From the NCBI RefSeq assembly GCF_002858865.1, contig NZ_PJRR01000018.1:1-64000 (forward strand): a stretch of DNA of 64,000 bases, in the 5' to 3' direction. Positions 27,980-36,556 of the stretch are shown here, one piece after another. The notes beneath the pieces were generated by a model. That model was not told where the DNA came from and searched no databases. It saw nothing but the letters and a program-made list of their open reading frames with translations. Source of the stretch: Caulobacter vibrioides. GTDB lineage: Bacteria; Pseudomonadota; Alphaproteobacteria; Caulobacterales; Caulobacteraceae. Each line of letters starts with the position of its first letter. Position 1 is the first letter of the stretch. The translations under genes were made by a program, and so were the position numbers.

Positions 27980-28836
27980 CCGTCCTTCTCGAGGCGAGCC
28001 ACCAGGCTGGAGGTATCCCAGCGGTTCCCGCCCATAGCCTGGACCTCGGCGTAGAACTGGTCGATCAGAGCCGTGGCCGGCAGTTTCGCGCCATTGGTTC
28101 GCGCCTCGTCCAGGGCGATGCCGAGATCCTTGCGCATCCAGTCGACCGCGAAGCCGAAGTCGAACTTGCCCTGCGCCATGGTCGGCCAGCGGTTCTCCAT
28201 CTGCCACGACTGGGCCGCGCCCTTCGAGATCGCCGCCAGCACATCGTCGGTCGGGAGGCCTGCGCGCTTGGCGAAATGCAGCGCCTCGGCGACGCCCTGG
28301 ACGACGCCGGCGATGGCGATCTGGTTGCACATCTTGGTTAGCTGGCCCGCGCCCACCTCGCCCATGCGCCGCACGGCCTTGGCGTACACCTCGATCACAG
28401 GCAGCACCCGGTCATAGGCCGCCTGGTCGCCGCCGGCCATGATGGTCAGCTGGCCGCTCTCGGCGCCGGCTTGGCCGCCGGAGACGGGCGCGTCGACGAA
28501 GGCTCTCCCGCTCTGGGCGGCGAGCGCCGCCATCTCGCGAGCCACCTTGGCCGAGGTGGTCGTATGGTCGACGATCACGCCGCCCTCGCCCATGGCCGGC
28601 AGGACCTGCGCTACGAGGTCGCGGACATCGTCGTCGTTGCCGACGCACAGCAGCACCACCTCGGCGCCGGCTACGGCCTCAGCGATGGTCTCGAAAGCCG
28701 CTCCGCCATGCTTTTCAGCCCAGCGACGGGCCTTTTCGGGGGAGCGATTGTAAACGGCGACCTCATGGCCTGCGGCCTTCAGGTGACCGGCCATCGGGAA
28801 GCCCATCACGCCCATGCCGATAAACGCCGTCTTCAT
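27976..28836 (-). CDS. NAD(P)-dependent 3-hydroxyisobutyrate dehydrogenase family protein
   Basis: 286 residues. Beta-hydroxyacid dehydrogenase: Rossmann motif FIGMGVMGFPMAGHL at the N-terminus, substrate loop DAPVSGGQAGAESGQLTIMAGG, and the catalytic Lys in GAGQLTKMCNQIAIAG. Possible substrates include 3-hydroxyisobutyrate, tartronate semialdehyde or succinic semialdehyde; sequence alone does not decide. Converges on bioD with a 4-bp overlap. Confidence 0.88.
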   Translation of the reverse strand: MKTAFIGMGVMGFPMAGHLKAAGHEVAVYNRSPEKARRWAEKHGGAAFETIAEAVAGAEVVLLCVGNDDDVRDLVAQVLPAMGEGGVIVDHTTTSAKVAREMAALAAQSGRAFVDAPVSGGQAGAESGQLTIMAGGDQAAYDRVLPVIEVYAKAVRRMGEVGAGQLTKMCNQIAIAGVVQGVAEALHFAKRAGLPTDDVLAAISKGAAQSWQMENRWPTMAQGKFDFGFAVDWMRKDLGIALDEARTNGAKLPATALIDQFYAEVQAMGGNRWDTSSLVARLEKDG

Positions 28837-28950
28837 GCCGCTGCTCCTAAAAAGAAGGCTGGGATTACGCGCGCCATGACCATTCCGGCAACCCCATCTT
28901 AACGACCTTTGGGCAGGTTGCGGACTTAAGGTTAAGCAGGCTTAAGCACG

Positions 28951-29847
28951 ATGGCGGTCAACAGCGAACAGCCGATCATCATCAAGAAGGTCAAGAAGGG
29001 CGGCGGTCATGGTCACCATGGCGGCGCCTGGAAGGTGGCCTATGCCGACTTCGTGACGGCGATGATGGCGTTCTTCCTGTTGATGTGGCTGCTGAACACG
29101 ACCAGCCCCGAGCAAAAGCAGGGCATCGCTGACTACTTCGCGCCGGCCTCGATCTCGTCCACCACCAGCGGCTCCGGCGGCATCCTGGGCGGCACGTCGC
29201 TGGGCGATGACGGCGCCAAGGCCGACGGCAAGCTGTCGGTCGTCCAGCAGATGGCCCCCGAGGCCCAGGACGTCACCAAGGAAGCCCAGAGCAGCGAAAC
29301 GGCCAATCTGGACTCGGCCAGCGAGCAGGCCCTTCGCGACGCCCTGGCCAAGAAGGAGCAGGACAGCTTCGCCTCTGCGGCCCAGTCCTTGCGCCAGTCG
29401 CTGCAAGACATGCCGGAACTGGCCGAACTCTCGAAGCAGATCCTGATCGATCAGACGCCCGAAGGCCTGCGCATCCAGCTCGTCGATCAGGAAGGTCGCT
29501 CGATGTTCAAGGAGAACTCGCGCGAGCCTAATGACCGGGCCCGGGTGCTGCTTCGCGCGGTCGCCAAGGTGATCAACCAGCTTCCGAACCGCGTGACCAT
29601 TTCCGGCCACACCAGCGCCAACGCCTTCGGCAAGAAGCAGGACGGCGACTGGGCGCTCTCGGCCCAGCGCGCCGACGCGTCGCGGCAGGTGCTCCGCAGC
29701 GCCGGCGTCGACGATGACCGCGTCTATCAGGTGTCGGGCAAGGCCAACTCCGAACCACTCTACGCCGACGACCCGACCCTGGCGGGCAACCGGCGGATTT
29801 CCATCGTCCTGCTTCGAGAAAAGCCCGTACTGCCTGACGGCCTGTGA
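28951..29847 (+). CDS. motB: flagellar motor stator protein MotB
   Basis: 298 residues. The basic, His-rich N-terminus (KKVKKGGGHGHHGG) precedes the single membrane helix WKVAYADFVTAMMAFFLLMWL with the proton-carrying Asp33. An Ala/Ser/Asp-rich linker follows, then an OmpA/MotB peptidoglycan-binding domain from about residue 160 (ISGHTSANAF, ADASRQVLRSAGV, GNRRISIVL). It anchors the stator around the flagellar rotor. motA is not adjacent, which is usual for Caulobacter. Confidence 0.95.
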   Translation: MAVNSEQPIIIKKVKKGGGHGHHGGAWKVAYADFVTAMMAFFLLMWLLNTTSPEQKQGIADYFAPASISSTTSGSGGILGGTSLGDDGAKADGKLSVVQQMAPEAQDVTKEAQSSETANLDSASEQALRDALAKKEQDSFASAAQSLRQSLQDMPELAELSKQILIDQTPEGLRIQLVDQEGRSMFKENSREPNDRARVLLRAVAKVINQLPNRVTISGHTSANAFGKKQDGDWALSAQRADASRQVLRSAGVDDDRVYQVSGKANSEPLYADDPTLAGNRRISIVLLREKPVLPDGL

Positions 29848-29947
29848 CCGTTCTCCGCGCGTGGCCTCTTGTGGAGCTTGCGCAACGAAACGGTATGCCG
29901 CCTAATCTCGTTCAAGGTGACAGAGCGCTGAAAGGGACTGGCTAGAC

Positions 29948-30787
29948 GTGACGCAGCATTTTCCGACGCGACAGCTTCGGTTCTTTCTGACGGCGCCCAC
30001 GCCTTGCCCGTACCTGCCCGGTCGCGAGGAGCGGAAGGTCTTCGCCCACCTGCCGCTGTCCGACGGCCCCATCGTCAATGACAGCCTGACCCAGGTCGGC
30101 TTTCGCCGCTCCCAGAACATCGCTTATCGCCCCGCCTGCGAGACATGCCGTGCATGTCAGTCCGCTCGCGCGCCGGCGACGGAGTACATCCTGTCGCGCT
30201 CCGAGCGAAAGATCCTCGGCCGCAACGATGATCTGGAACGTCACCTGGTCGAAGCAGAAGCGACGCTGGAGCAGTTCGAGCTGCTGCGCCGCTATCTGCT
30301 GACCCGCCACGCCGATGGCGGCATGGCCGAGATGACCTGGCCAGACTATGTGGCGATGGTCGAGGACACGGCGGTGCGTACGCACCTGATCGAGTATCGC
30401 CGCAAGTCACTCGACCGAGGCCCCGGCGATCTCGTGGCCTGCGTCCTGGTCGACGTGCTCGCTGACGGCCTGTCGCTGGTCTACAGCTTCTATGAGCCGG
30501 ACCAGCCACGTCGCAGCCTCGGCTCATTCATCATTCTGGATCACATCGTGCAGGCGCAGCAGAACGCCCTGCCCTATGTCTATCTCGGCTATTGGGTACC
30601 TGGCAGCGAGAAGATGGCCTACAAGGCGCGCTTCTCGCCGCTGGAGATCCTCAAGCCCGGCGGCTGGTCGCTGATGTCGGCCCGCGAGCGCGGCGCGCGG
30701 CCGCCGCGTGGGCCTGGCGCTCTCAAGGACGCCTGCGACCTGCCGCTCAGCGACGCCCAGCCGGCGGACATAGAAGACCTGGATTAG
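29948..30787 (+). CDS. bpt: aspartate/glutamate leucyltransferase Bpt (bacterial N-end rule)
   Basis: 279 residues. Transfers Leu from tRNA to N-terminal Asp/Glu, marking proteins for ClpS-ClpAP. Recognised by PYLPGREERKVFAHLP, GFRRSQNIAYRPACETCRACQSARAP, VYSFYEPDQPRRSLG and YLGYWVPGSEKMAYKARFSPLEIL. GTG start at 29948. It ends in DLD-TAG, the stop being part of the following hairpin. Confidence 0.93.
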   Translation: MTQHFPTRQLRFFLTAPTPCPYLPGREERKVFAHLPLSDGPIVNDSLTQVGFRRSQNIAYRPACETCRACQSARAPATEYILSRSERKILGRNDDLERHLVEAEATLEQFELLRRYLLTRHADGGMAEMTWPDYVAMVEDTAVRTHLIEYRRKSLDRGPGDLVACVLVDVLADGLSLVYSFYEPDQPRRSLGSFIILDHIVQAQQNALPYVYLGYWVPGSEKMAYKARFSPLEILKPGGWSLMSARERGARPPRGPGALKDACDLPLSDAQPADIEDLD

Positions 30788-30820
30788 ACGCTCCCCGCTC
30801 GGGAAGAACGGGGAGCGTCT
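30786..30820. terminator. 12-bp-stem two-way terminator hairpin
   Basis: AGACGCTCCCCG (30786-30797) and CGGGGAGCGTCT (30809-30820) form a perfect 12-bp stem with an 11-nt loop. It overlaps the bpt stop codon and stops 6 bp before the end of the convergent SDR gene. There is no long T run on either side. Confidence 0.75.
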
Positions 30821-30826
30821 GACCGA

Positions 30827-31594
30827 TCACCGCGCGAAGCTGACGCCGCCGTCGACGGTTACCGCACCGCCCATCACATAGTCACCGGCGCGCGAGGCCA
30901 GATAGATGGCCGCGCCCGCCATGTCCTCGGCCTCGCCGATGCGGCCGGCGGGGATCATCTTGGCCACGGCGTCGGCGTGGTCGCGGGCGACCTTGTTCAT
31001 GTCCGAGGCGAAGGCGCCCGGCGCGATGCAGCTGACGGCGATGTTCTCCGGCGCCAGACGCAGGGCCATCCGCTTGGTCATGTGCAGCAGGCCGGCCTTG
31101 GAGGCGCCATAGGGATAGGTCTCGTCCTTGGTCACCGACTGGCCGTCGATCGACGCGATGTTGATCACCTTGGCGACACGGTCCTTGGCCGCCGCGCGCA
31201 GTTCGCCGATCAGGGCCTGGGTCAGGAAGAACGGCGTCTTCATGTTCAGGTCGACGGTCTTGTCCCAGCCGCTCTCGGGGAACTCGTCAAAGCCCGCGCC
31301 CCAGGCGGCGCCGGCGTTGTTGACCAGGATGTCGAGCTTGGGCTCGCGCTCCTTGATGCGGGCCGCCAGGCCCTGGATACCTTCCATGGTCGAGACATCG
31401 CCCGGCAGCGAGACGCATTCGCCGTACTGGCTCAGTTCCTCGGCGGCGGCGTCACAGGCGGCGGCCTTGCGGGCGGTGATGTAGACGCGCTTAGCGCCGT
31501 GGGTCAGGAAGCCCTTGACGATCATCGCGCCGATACCGCGCGAGCCGCCGGTGACCAGGGCCACGCGGCCCTCAAGCGAAAACAGGTTCTGCAT
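30827..31594 (-). CDS. short-chain dehydrogenase/reductase
   Basis: 255 residues. SDR with cofactor motif VTGGSRGIGAM, NNAGAAWGAG, catalytic Ser in INIASIDGQS, and YxxxK in YPYGASKAGLL; the C-terminus VMGGAVTVDGGVSF is typical. Arg after the glycine motif region (YITARKAAAC) suggests NADP(H). Last gene of a probable four-gene operon; substrate unknown, perhaps a 3-oxoacyl group or a xenobiotic ketone. Confidence 0.88.
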   Translation of the reverse strand: MQNLFSLEGRVALVTGGSRGIGAMIVKGFLTHGAKRVYITARKAAACDAAAEELSQYGECVSLPGDVSTMEGIQGLAARIKEREPKLDILVNNAGAAWGAGFDEFPESGWDKTVDLNMKTPFFLTQALIGELRAAAKDRVAKVINIASIDGQSVTKDETYPYGASKAGLLHMTKRMALRLAPENIAVSCIAPGAFASDMNKVARDHADAVAKMIPAGRIGEAEDMAGAAIYLASRAGDYVMGGAVTVDGGVSFAR

Positions 31595-31606
31595 AGTCTT
31601 CGTCCT

Positions 31607-32542
31607 CTAGAAGCCGCGAGCGGCGGCCAGGGCGCCGAGACGCCCGGTGATCTGGTGAAACTGGGCGACCGTCTCGTCGATGATGTCGTGGGCGGACTTC
31701 ACCTCGTTGATCAGACCCACGGTCTGACCGGCCAGGGCCGGCGCGGCCTCCATGTCGCCGCCGAAATAGACGCCGAGAATGTTCTTCAGAACGTCGGGCG
31801 GCATGACGCCCGCGTCGTGGATTTCCTTGGTCAGCTCAGACTTGATGGCCCGGATGCAGGGGCTGGCCTTCTTGTTCAGAACCCAGGTGCCCGTCTCCTT
31901 GGCCCCGGTGATGGCGGCCTTGTAGTTGGCGTGGACGGGGCTCTCGGCCGAGCTGACGAAGCGGGTGCCCATCTGCACGGCCTCGGCGCCCAGGGCGAAG
32001 GCGGCGGCCATGCCGCGCCCGTCGCAGATGCCGCCCGCGGCGACCAGCGGCACCTCGACCTTCTCACGGATGGCCTGCAGAAGGACCAGCGTCGAGACCT
32101 CCTCGGGGTTCTTAAACCCGCCGCCCTCGGCGCCTTCGACCACCAGGCCATCGACGCCGGCCTCCACGCATTTGACCGCCGCATCGACGGTCGGCACGGC
32201 GTGATAGACGACGATGCCGGCGTCCTTCAGCGGGCCGATGAACTTGGCCGGACTGCCGGCCGAGGTGGTCACGAACTTGACCCCGCTCTCGCAGACGAAC
32301 CGCAGCATGGCGTCGTCGCGCAGGAACATGATCGGCAGGTTCACCCCGAACGGCAGGCCGCTCTGGGCCATCTTGGTGATCTCGGCCTTGCAGTTCTCGG
32401 TTTCGCCCGACGAGGTCTCGATAATCCCGAGGCCTCCGGCGCGGGAGACGGCGCTGGCCAGTTGATAGCGGGCGATCCAGCCCATCGGGGCCTGGATGAT
32501 CGGATATTTCGCCCCGGTATGGGCAAGCACGCGGTTGGTCAT
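31607..32542 (-). CDS. nitronate monooxygenase family (2-nitropropane dioxygenase-like) flavoprotein
   Basis: 311 residues. FMN TIM barrel: YPIIQAPMGWIARYQLASAVSRAGGLGII at the start, then GVDGLVVEGAEGGGF, PLVAAGGICDGRGMAAAFALGAEAVQMGTRF (read as separate barrel motifs). Oxidises alkyl nitronates in characterised relatives; others are enoyl reductases, so the reaction here is open. 12 bp from the SDR and 8 bp from the oxidoreductase gene: clearly one transcript. Confidence 0.85.
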   Translation of the reverse strand: MTNRVLAHTGAKYPIIQAPMGWIARYQLASAVSRAGGLGIIETSSGETENCKAEITKMAQSGLPFGVNLPIMFLRDDAMLRFVCESGVKFVTTSAGSPAKFIGPLKDAGIVVYHAVPTVDAAVKCVEAGVDGLVVEGAEGGGFKNPEEVSTLVLLQAIREKVEVPLVAAGGICDGRGMAAAFALGAEAVQMGTRFVSSAESPVHANYKAAITGAKETGTWVLNKKASPCIRAIKSELTKEIHDAGVMPPDVLKNILGVYFGGDMEAAPALAGQTVGLINEVKSAHDIIDETVAQFHQITGRLGALAAARGF

Positions 32543-32550
32543 GATCGGCC

Positions 32551-33513
32551 TCAGGGGATGAGCAGCACGCGGCCGACGGCCTGGCGGCTTTCGATATAGG
32601 CGTGGGCGGCGGCGGCTTGCGACAGCGGGAAGGTGCGGTCGATGACGACCTCAAGCTCGCCGCGCGCGGCCTTCTCGATCAGGTCCTGGATCATATCGTG
32701 GACGCGATCGGTCATGATCTCGGCGCCCAGGAACACGCCGGTGAGGCTGCGATTGCCGCCCATCAGTGAGCCGACATCGACCTTCATGGGCTCGCGGCCG
32801 GCGTTGCCGACCAGCGAGACGCGGCCGCGATAGCCCAGCGCCGCGAGACTGCCGGGCAGCGTCGCGCCGCCGACGGGGTCAACGACCAGATCGACGCCCT
32901 TGCCGCCGGTCAGCTTCATGACCTGTTCGACCAGATCATCGCGCCGATAGTTGATCCCGTGATCCATGCCGAACGGCTTCAGGCGCTCCAGACGCTCGTC
33001 GCTGGAGGCCGAGGCCAGAACCGTCGCACCGGCCTGCTTGGCCAGTTGAATGGCGGCAAGGCCCACGGCGCCGGCCCCGGCCTGCACCAGAACCGTCTCG
33101 CCGGCCTTCAGGCGCCCCGCGCCGAACAGGCACTCATGCGCCGTACCGAACGGCACCGGGATGGCCGCGGCCTTGTGGAGATCAAAGCCCTCGGGGATCG
33201 GCCAGGCGTTACGCGCCGGCACGGAGCGCAGTTCGGCATGCGAGCCGAAGGCGTTCACGGTCACGACCTTCTGGCCGACCTTCAGGTGCGAGACCTCGGC
33301 GCCGACTTCGATGATCTCGCCGGCCGCCTGGTAGCCGACAATGTGCGGGACGCCCGCCATCTGGCCGCCGCCGCGATTGAGCGTGTCGCCGCCCTCGATG
33401 CTGACGGCCTCGACGCGGATGACGACGCCTTGCGCGTGGCAGACCGGATCGGCGGCATCCTCATAGCGCAGGACGTCCGGAGCGCCGGTTTCATAATAGA
33501 CAGCCGCCTTCAT
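32551..33513 (-). CDS. quinone oxidoreductase-like MDR family NADPH oxidoreductase
   Basis: 320 residues. Medium-chain reductase without the catalytic zinc cysteines. N-terminal GroES-like domain (VEAVSIEGGDTLNRGGG), then Rossmann domain with ETVLVQAGAGAVGLAAIQLAKQAGA broken into VQAGAGAVG and a DHGINYRRDDLVEQV substrate-side loop; ends AYIESRQAVGRVLL. Reduces quinones or enones in relatives. Second gene of the operon headed by the serine hydrolase. Confidence 0.87.
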   Translation of the reverse strand: MKAAVYYETGAPDVLRYEDAADPVCHAQGVVIRVEAVSIEGGDTLNRGGGQMAGVPHIVGYQAAGEIIEVGAEVSHLKVGQKVVTVNAFGSHAELRSVPARNAWPIPEGFDLHKAAAIPVPFGTAHECLFGAGRLKAGETVLVQAGAGAVGLAAIQLAKQAGATVLASASSDERLERLKPFGMDHGINYRRDDLVEQVMKLTGGKGVDLVVDPVGGATLPGSLAALGYRGRVSLVGNAGREPMKVDVGSLMGGNRSLTGVFLGAEIMTDRVHDMIQDLIEKAARGELEVVIDRTFPLSQAAAAHAYIESRQAVGRVLLIP

Positions 33514-33550
33514 GGGGCGATCCTCCCTGAACAGTTTGCAGCTTTGGCCG

Positions 33551-34861
33551 CTATTTCTTCGGATCGATCAGCGCGTCGTAGACGAGCTTGGCGCTGTCGT
33601 CGTCGATGTCCTTGATCGCCGGATCGCCGGCCTTGTTGAGGATGTGGATCATGCCCAGGAAGAACAGGTCGTTCTTCGGGTCGATCCAGAACCAGGTGCC
33701 GGCCGCCCCGCCCCAGCTGTAGGTCCCCTCGCCTTGCGGCCCGGCCTTGGCGCTGTCGAGCACGATGGCGAAGTCGAGACCGAAGCCGCGACCGCGCGCC
33801 GTGTTAAACGGCGGTTCGCTAGAAGTCATGATCGCATCGCTCAGCGCGTTGGTGCGCATCAACGTCACGGTCTCGGGCTTAAGAATGCGGGCGCCTTCCA
33901 GCTCGCCGCCGTTCAGCAGCATCTGGGCGAAACGCGCGTAGTCGGCATTGGTCGAGACCAGACCGCCGCCGCCCGAGGCCATGGCCGGCGGCTTGGTGAT
34001 GTCGAGCACCATGTAGCCGTCCGCCGGGACCAGCTTGTTGACCTTCGGGCTCCAAACGTAGAGCGACGCCAGGCGGTCCGCCTTCTCGGCGGGAAGCCAG
34101 AAGCCGGTGTCCTTCATCTTCAGCGGGTCGAAGATACGGCTCTTCATGAAGTCGCCCAGCGACAGGCCGGTCAGCTTCTCAACGATCAGGCCCTGGATAT
34201 CGACGGCGATGCTGTACTTCCAGCGCTTGCCGGGCTGGTCCACCAGGGGAATCTCGGCGATCGCCTTGACGAAGTCAGCCCGCGAGCGCGCGCCCAGCAC
34301 CTTGTCGGCATAGGCCTTGTCGAGCGGGTTATCGGGCGTGAGGCCGTAGGCGAAGCCCGCCGAATGGCTCATCAGCTCGCGCATCGTCGGCGGGCGCTCG
34401 GCCGGGACCGTGTCAAACGATCCGTCGGCGTTGACGCCCTTCAGAACACGAAGATTGGCGAACTCGGGGATGAACTTGCTGACCGGGTCATCCAGCGTCC
34501 ACTTGCCCTCTTCAAAGAGGATCATCATGGCCACGCCGGTGACCGGCTTGGTCTGAGAATAGATCCGGAAGACCGTGTCCTTGGTCATCGGCGGGCCGTC
34601 GAAGCCCTTCTTGCCATGAACCTGGAAGTTCACGACCTTGCCGTGGCGCATCAGCATGGTGGTCACGCCCGGCAGGTGACCCTTGTCGACGAGGCCCTGC
34701 ATGTGGGCGTCGAGCTTCTTCAGCCCCTCGGCCGAGAAGCCGACGCTTTCGGGCGCAGCCGCGACAATGGCGGGCGCCTTGGTCTCCGCCCAGGCCGCCG
34801 GCGCTCCACTCGCCAGCAGCATCGCGACCGCACTGGCCGCCACCCATTTCCGGAACGCCAA
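33551..34861 (-). CDS. exported serine hydrolase, class C beta-lactamase/esterase family
   Basis: 436 residues. Signal peptide at the start (FRKWVAASAVAMLLASGAPAAWA). SxxK nucleophile motif in [15 protein letters not shown], Tyr motif in WKYSIAVDIQG, and a late [18 protein letters not shown]. EstB/lactamase-fold enzymes of this type are mostly esterases rather than resistance enzymes. Start set at TTG 34861, which has GGGAGG five bases upstream; no ATG is better placed. Head of the SDR operon and a paralog of the gene at 36557. Confidence 0.82.
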   Translation of the reverse strand: MAFRKWVAASAVAMLLASGAPAAWAETKAPAIVAAAPESVGFSAEGLKKLDAHMQGLVDKGHLPGVTTMLMRHGKVVNFQVHGKKGFDGPPMTKDTVFRIYSQTKPVTGVAMMILFEEGKWTLDDPVSKFIPEFANLRVLKGVNADGSFDTVPAERPPTMRELMSHSAGFAYGLTPDNPLDKAYADKVLGARSRADFVKAIAEIPLVDQPGKRWKYSIAVDIQGLIVEKLTGLSLGDFMKSRIFDPLKMKDTGFWLPAEKADRLASLYVWSPKVNKLVPADGYMVLDITKPPAMASGGGGLVSTNADYARFAQMLLNGGELEGARILKPETVTLMRTNALSDAIMTSSEPPFNTARGRGFGLDFAIVLDSAKAGPQGEGTYSWGGAAGTWFWIDPKNDLFFLGMIHILNKAGDPAIKDIDDDSAKLVYDALIDPKK

Positions 34862-34867
34862 CCCTAC

Positions 34868-34889
34868 CTCCCAAACAATTGTTTGAGAG
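34868..34889. promoter_or_regulatory. 22-bp dyad, candidate TetR-family operator
   Basis: The core CAAACAATTGTTTG (34872-34885) is a perfect 14-bp palindrome; extending to 22 bp adds three more pairs after one mismatch. It lies just upstream of the hydrolase ribosome site and in the 197-bp divergent region shared with the RsaA-like gene. The size and symmetry are typical of TetR/AcrR operators. No regulator gene is adjacent. Confidence 0.5.
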
Positions 34890-35058
34890 ACCTTAGAGCT
34901 TGGCTCCAAACCTTGGAACCCGTTTTTCGCGCGATCCTCACCCAGAGTCCGACCCGCAAGGTGAAGGTTATTTCATGTGAAGCTGGGTTGCCTGGACGCG
35001 AGGTATGTATATTTTTTACTGCACGAGGGATTACGAAATAGACAGGTTTCAGCCAGCC

Positions 35059-36492
35059 ATGGCCACGCTCGACCATCTCACAACGCTCTACCGGAACGTC
35101 ACACGGCTCCCCGGAAAAGATCCTCTCCCCCCATCGGCGGATGCGCAGCTCTCCATCATGGCGAATGGGATCGATGCGGGCCGCAACGGTCAGGTCGCCG
35201 ATCCCTGGTCATACGCCTCGGCGGTCCAATGGATCTACGACAGCGCGAGGACGACGACCCAAGTCGCGGCCCTGTCGTATGGTTTCCTCGCCGACATCAC
35301 CTTGGGCCGCGCGGGTCTGGACTATCTGGTGTCTCCAGCGGGCGGCAATCCCAACAACCTCAACAGCGCCTACTACGCCAACTTCAACCTGGAGAACCGC
35401 TACATCAACTTCGCGGTCAACCTCGTGAAGCACGGCGAGGCCAAGCAGAACTTCATCGACGCCTACGGCGCGTCGGGAACCGCCTACGACACCTTCCGCA
35501 AGGCGTACGCCAAGCTCTTCGGGGTCGAAAAGTCGATTGACGACGTGATCCATATCCTGGCCGAAGAGATCACGAACGGCCGTGGCGGCGCCTATACGCG
35601 CGGAGAGTACTCTGCCGAACTTGGCGGCGACGGCGGCAATGGCCTCGGCACGCGGGCGGCGATGGTCGGCTGGCTGATGGCCGAAGCGATCAAGGCCAAC
35701 AAGGGCCCCTATGTCGAGGCTGCGCACGCCTATCTCGCCGACATCGGGATCGACGGAACGGCCTCGCCGCTCTCGGTGTTCATCTCGGCCTATGGGCCCG
35801 GCGGCGACTACGCCAAGGGCGGCGCTTCAGATCCGGGCTTGCCCGGCGAACGCGCCAGTTACGCCCATGACTGGAACGTGGATGTTTCCAAGAGGGAGGG
35901 CCAGGACGTCCATGTGCTGGCCACGGAGGGCAACGACATCCTCAAGCCGATCGTGGCCGACAAGGGCGGGCTGGACGCCGGGCGCTACATCCGCACCGGC
36001 GGCGGCAATGACATCGTCCATGCCGACAATGGTCCGATGCGCGGTCAAATCGACACCGGAACCGGCAACGACATCATCTTTGTCGAGCAATTCGACGGTC
36101 GGATCACCACCGGCGATGGCTATGACTCCGTGGATGTCGGGTCCTTCGCGGGCGTCCATATGGCAAGCGGCAAGGTCTCCGACATCGCCGTCATCGAAGA
36201 CTTCCAGAAAGGCCGTGACCTGCTCAGCTTCGCGGGCGTCGTCGGACCGGGCGAGAAGAAGCAGCTCTTTTTCATCACCACGGCCACCTTCGACGACGCC
36301 CTGACGGCCTATGCCGGCATGACCGCCGCGAACAGCAACACCGTCTTCGAATGGAACGGCGACACTTACGTCTTCCATCAGAACAGCGTGGCGGGCCTGG
36401 ATGCGGGCGATGGTCTGATCAAGCTGTCCGGCGTCACGGGCCTTTCGGTCGGACGCGCCAACGGCGCCGGCGACATCCTCTTCGCGGCCTAG
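35059..36492 (+). CDS. short RsaA-like S-layer/RTX protein (type I secreted)
   Basis: 477 residues, no Sec signal. Residues 65-122 (TTQVAALSYGFLAD..., GLDYLV, NNLNSAYYANF, ENRYINFAVNL) closely resemble, from memory, the N-terminal LPS-binding domain of the S-layer protein RsaA (GLDFLV, NDLNDAYYSKF, ENRFINFSINL). Residues ~310-350 hold RTX-like calcium repeats (GGGNDIVHAD, GTGNDIIFVE). The end (EWNGDTYVFHQNS, GDGLIKLSGVTGL) resembles the RsaA secretion signal (FGGDTYVVVDSS, ADAVIKLTGLVTL). The lattice domain is missing. Start MATLDHLTTLYRN; the ~150-bp leader is AT-rich. Export would need an RsaDEF-type system encoded elsewhere. Confidence 0.82.
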   Translation: MATLDHLTTLYRNVTRLPGKDPLPPSADAQLSIMANGIDAGRNGQVADPWSYASAVQWIYDSARTTTQVAALSYGFLADITLGRAGLDYLVSPAGGNPNNLNSAYYANFNLENRYINFAVNLVKHGEAKQNFIDAYGASGTAYDTFRKAYAKLFGVEKSIDDVIHILAEEITNGRGGAYTRGEYSAELGGDGGNGLGTRAAMVGWLMAEAIKANKGPYVEAAHAYLADIGIDGTASPLSVFISAYGPGGDYAKGGASDPGLPGERASYAHDWNVDVSKREGQDVHVLATEGNDILKPIVADKGGLDAGRYIRTGGGNDIVHADNGPMRGQIDTGTGNDIIFVEQFDGRITTGDGYDSVDVGSFAGVHMASGKVSDIAVIEDFQKGRDLLSFAGVVGPGEKKQLFFITTATFDDALTAYAGMTAANSNTVFEWNGDTYVFHQNSVAGLDAGDGLIKLSGVTGLSVGRANGAGDILFAA

Positions 36493-36519
36493 AACTTCAG
36501 CCCTTCCAGGTCGCGCAGG

Positions 36520-36555
36520 AGCTCCCCTCGCCTTACGGCGGGGGGAGCTTTCCTT
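36520..36555 (+). terminator. intrinsic terminator of the RsaA-like gene
   Basis: AGCTCCCCTCGCC (36520-36532) pairs with GGCGGGGGGAGCT (36537-36549) around a TTAC loop, with one G-T wobble, and is followed by TTCCTTCT. It begins 28 bp after the stop codon. It also closes the convergent serine-hydrolase gene, which ends at 36557. Confidence 0.85.
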
Positions 36556-36556
36556 C

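Noticed and set aside
28908-28922. GGGCAGGTTGC before motB as a sigma-54 promoter
   Set aside because: The GG and GC elements are only 7 bp apart; sigma-54 needs 10 bp between them.
28926-28945. Cluster of TTAA sites just before motB, resembling CtrA boxes
   Set aside because: The best pair is TTAA-N6-TTAA, not the consensus N7, and it lies within 25 bp of the start codon, too close for a usual activator site.
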